Source: Candidatus Nitrosopumilus sp. (GTDB lineage Archaea > Thermoproteota > Nitrososphaeria > Nitrososphaerales > Nitrosopumilaceae). Taken from it: a stretch of DNA of 41,332 nt. Positions within the stretch are counted from its first letter, which is position 1; each line of letters begins with the position of its first letter. Positions 41,245 to 41,332 of the stretch are shown one piece after another. The notes under the pieces were generated by a model, which searched no databases, was not told where the DNA came from, and saw nothing but the letters and a program-made list of their open reading frames with translations. Position numbers and translations under genes: made by a program. The DNA lies in contig JADHUF010000002.1 in NCBI GenBank assembly GCA_016784625.1, positions 1-41,332 of the forward strand, in the 5' to 3' direction.

Positions 41245-41332
41245 TCATTCAAAATTACTATCTTCATTTACAGAAATTGGAGTAAAATGTACCATGTTAT
41301 TTCCTGAAATAAGGACTTTATTATCAAAAATC
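41245..41332 (-). CDS. C-terminal fragment of an unknown protein (cut by window edge)
   Basis: An open minus-strand frame enters from the right edge and ends with TGA at 41245-41247. The 29 codons read ...FDNKVLISGNNMVHFTPISV and then NEDSNFE. The alternating pattern looks like protein and no stop interrupts it, but the piece is too short to identify. The 92 bases between this and the flavin reductase stop hold only AT-rich sequence. Confidence 0.4.
   Translation of the reverse strand, partial: IFDNKVLISGNNMVHFTPISVNEDSNFE

Overview
The window is a low-GC archaeal chromosome segment that fits an ammonia-oxidising Nitrososphaerota (Thaumarchaeota) of the Nitrosopumilus type. The evidence is an A/V-type ATP synthase, an Amt ammonium transporter, glycerol-1-phosphate dehydrogenase (ether lipids), the archaeal CoA route (pantoate kinase plus phosphopantothenate synthetase), the archaeal termination nuclease FttA/aCPSF1, an archaeal 20S proteasome beta subunit, BluB, archaeal SepF, and tRNA genes without encoded CCA. 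Many genes start at ATG, TTG or GTG about 25-30 nt downstream of a TATA box, as expected for leaderless mRNAs. No amo genes lie here, so the lifestyle is inferred. There is no CRISPR array, insertion sequence or rRNA, and no gene-free stretch longer than 300 bases.

Layout. 1-10 kb: ATP synthase in three blocks. These are atpE-atpA-atpB (minus, atpB cut by the left edge), the divergent atpI followed by a 28-residue membrane peptide, and atpC at 8.7 kb beyond a rhodanese, an amt gene and an unknown wHTH-like protein. 10-12 kb: a Cas4-like protein that appears to lack its E-x-K motif, a 36-residue membrane peptide and a LEA14-like protein. 12-14.5 kb: a nucleotide operon (tmk, HD phosphohydrolase, pyrH) with translational overlaps. 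14.5-17.6 kb: a 38-residue zinc finger, Hsp20, a UbiB-like kinase operon, a 22-residue membrane peptide and a membrane-anchored coiled coil. 17.6-21.9 kb: a MacB/LolD-like ABC operon (permease, ATPase, exported protein) opposite a tandem Lrp/AsnC regulator. 22-27.4 kb: Nudix, AbrB-PhoU and the CoA operon (pantoate kinase, PPS, panB, coaBC and a 55-aa ORF). 27.4-33.8 kb: methyltransferase, M24 peptidase, thiouridylase-like PP-loop protein, SepF, FttA and PsmB. 33.9-41.3 kb: G1P dehydrogenase, FKBP, class V aminotransferase, NadM/RtcA, CopD-like, LEA14-like, tRNA-Val, BluB, tRNA-Arg with a D-loop intron, a flavin reductase and an unknown gene fragment.

The most unusual items are: (i) the ABC ATPase, whose only upstream start that keeps the Walker A motif is CTG, overlapping the permease stop; (ii) a tRNA-Arg(CCU) with a small bulge-helix-bulge-like intron in the D-loop, and A54; (iii) a tRNA-Val(GAC) with C instead of U at position 33; (iv) three membrane micro-proteins of 22-36 residues, two with well-placed TATA boxes; (v) a palindromic TATA at the exact midpoint between the divergent nadM and rtcA starts; and (vi) seven convergent gene pairs whose stops abut or overlap. 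All identifications come from reading motifs, with no database search.
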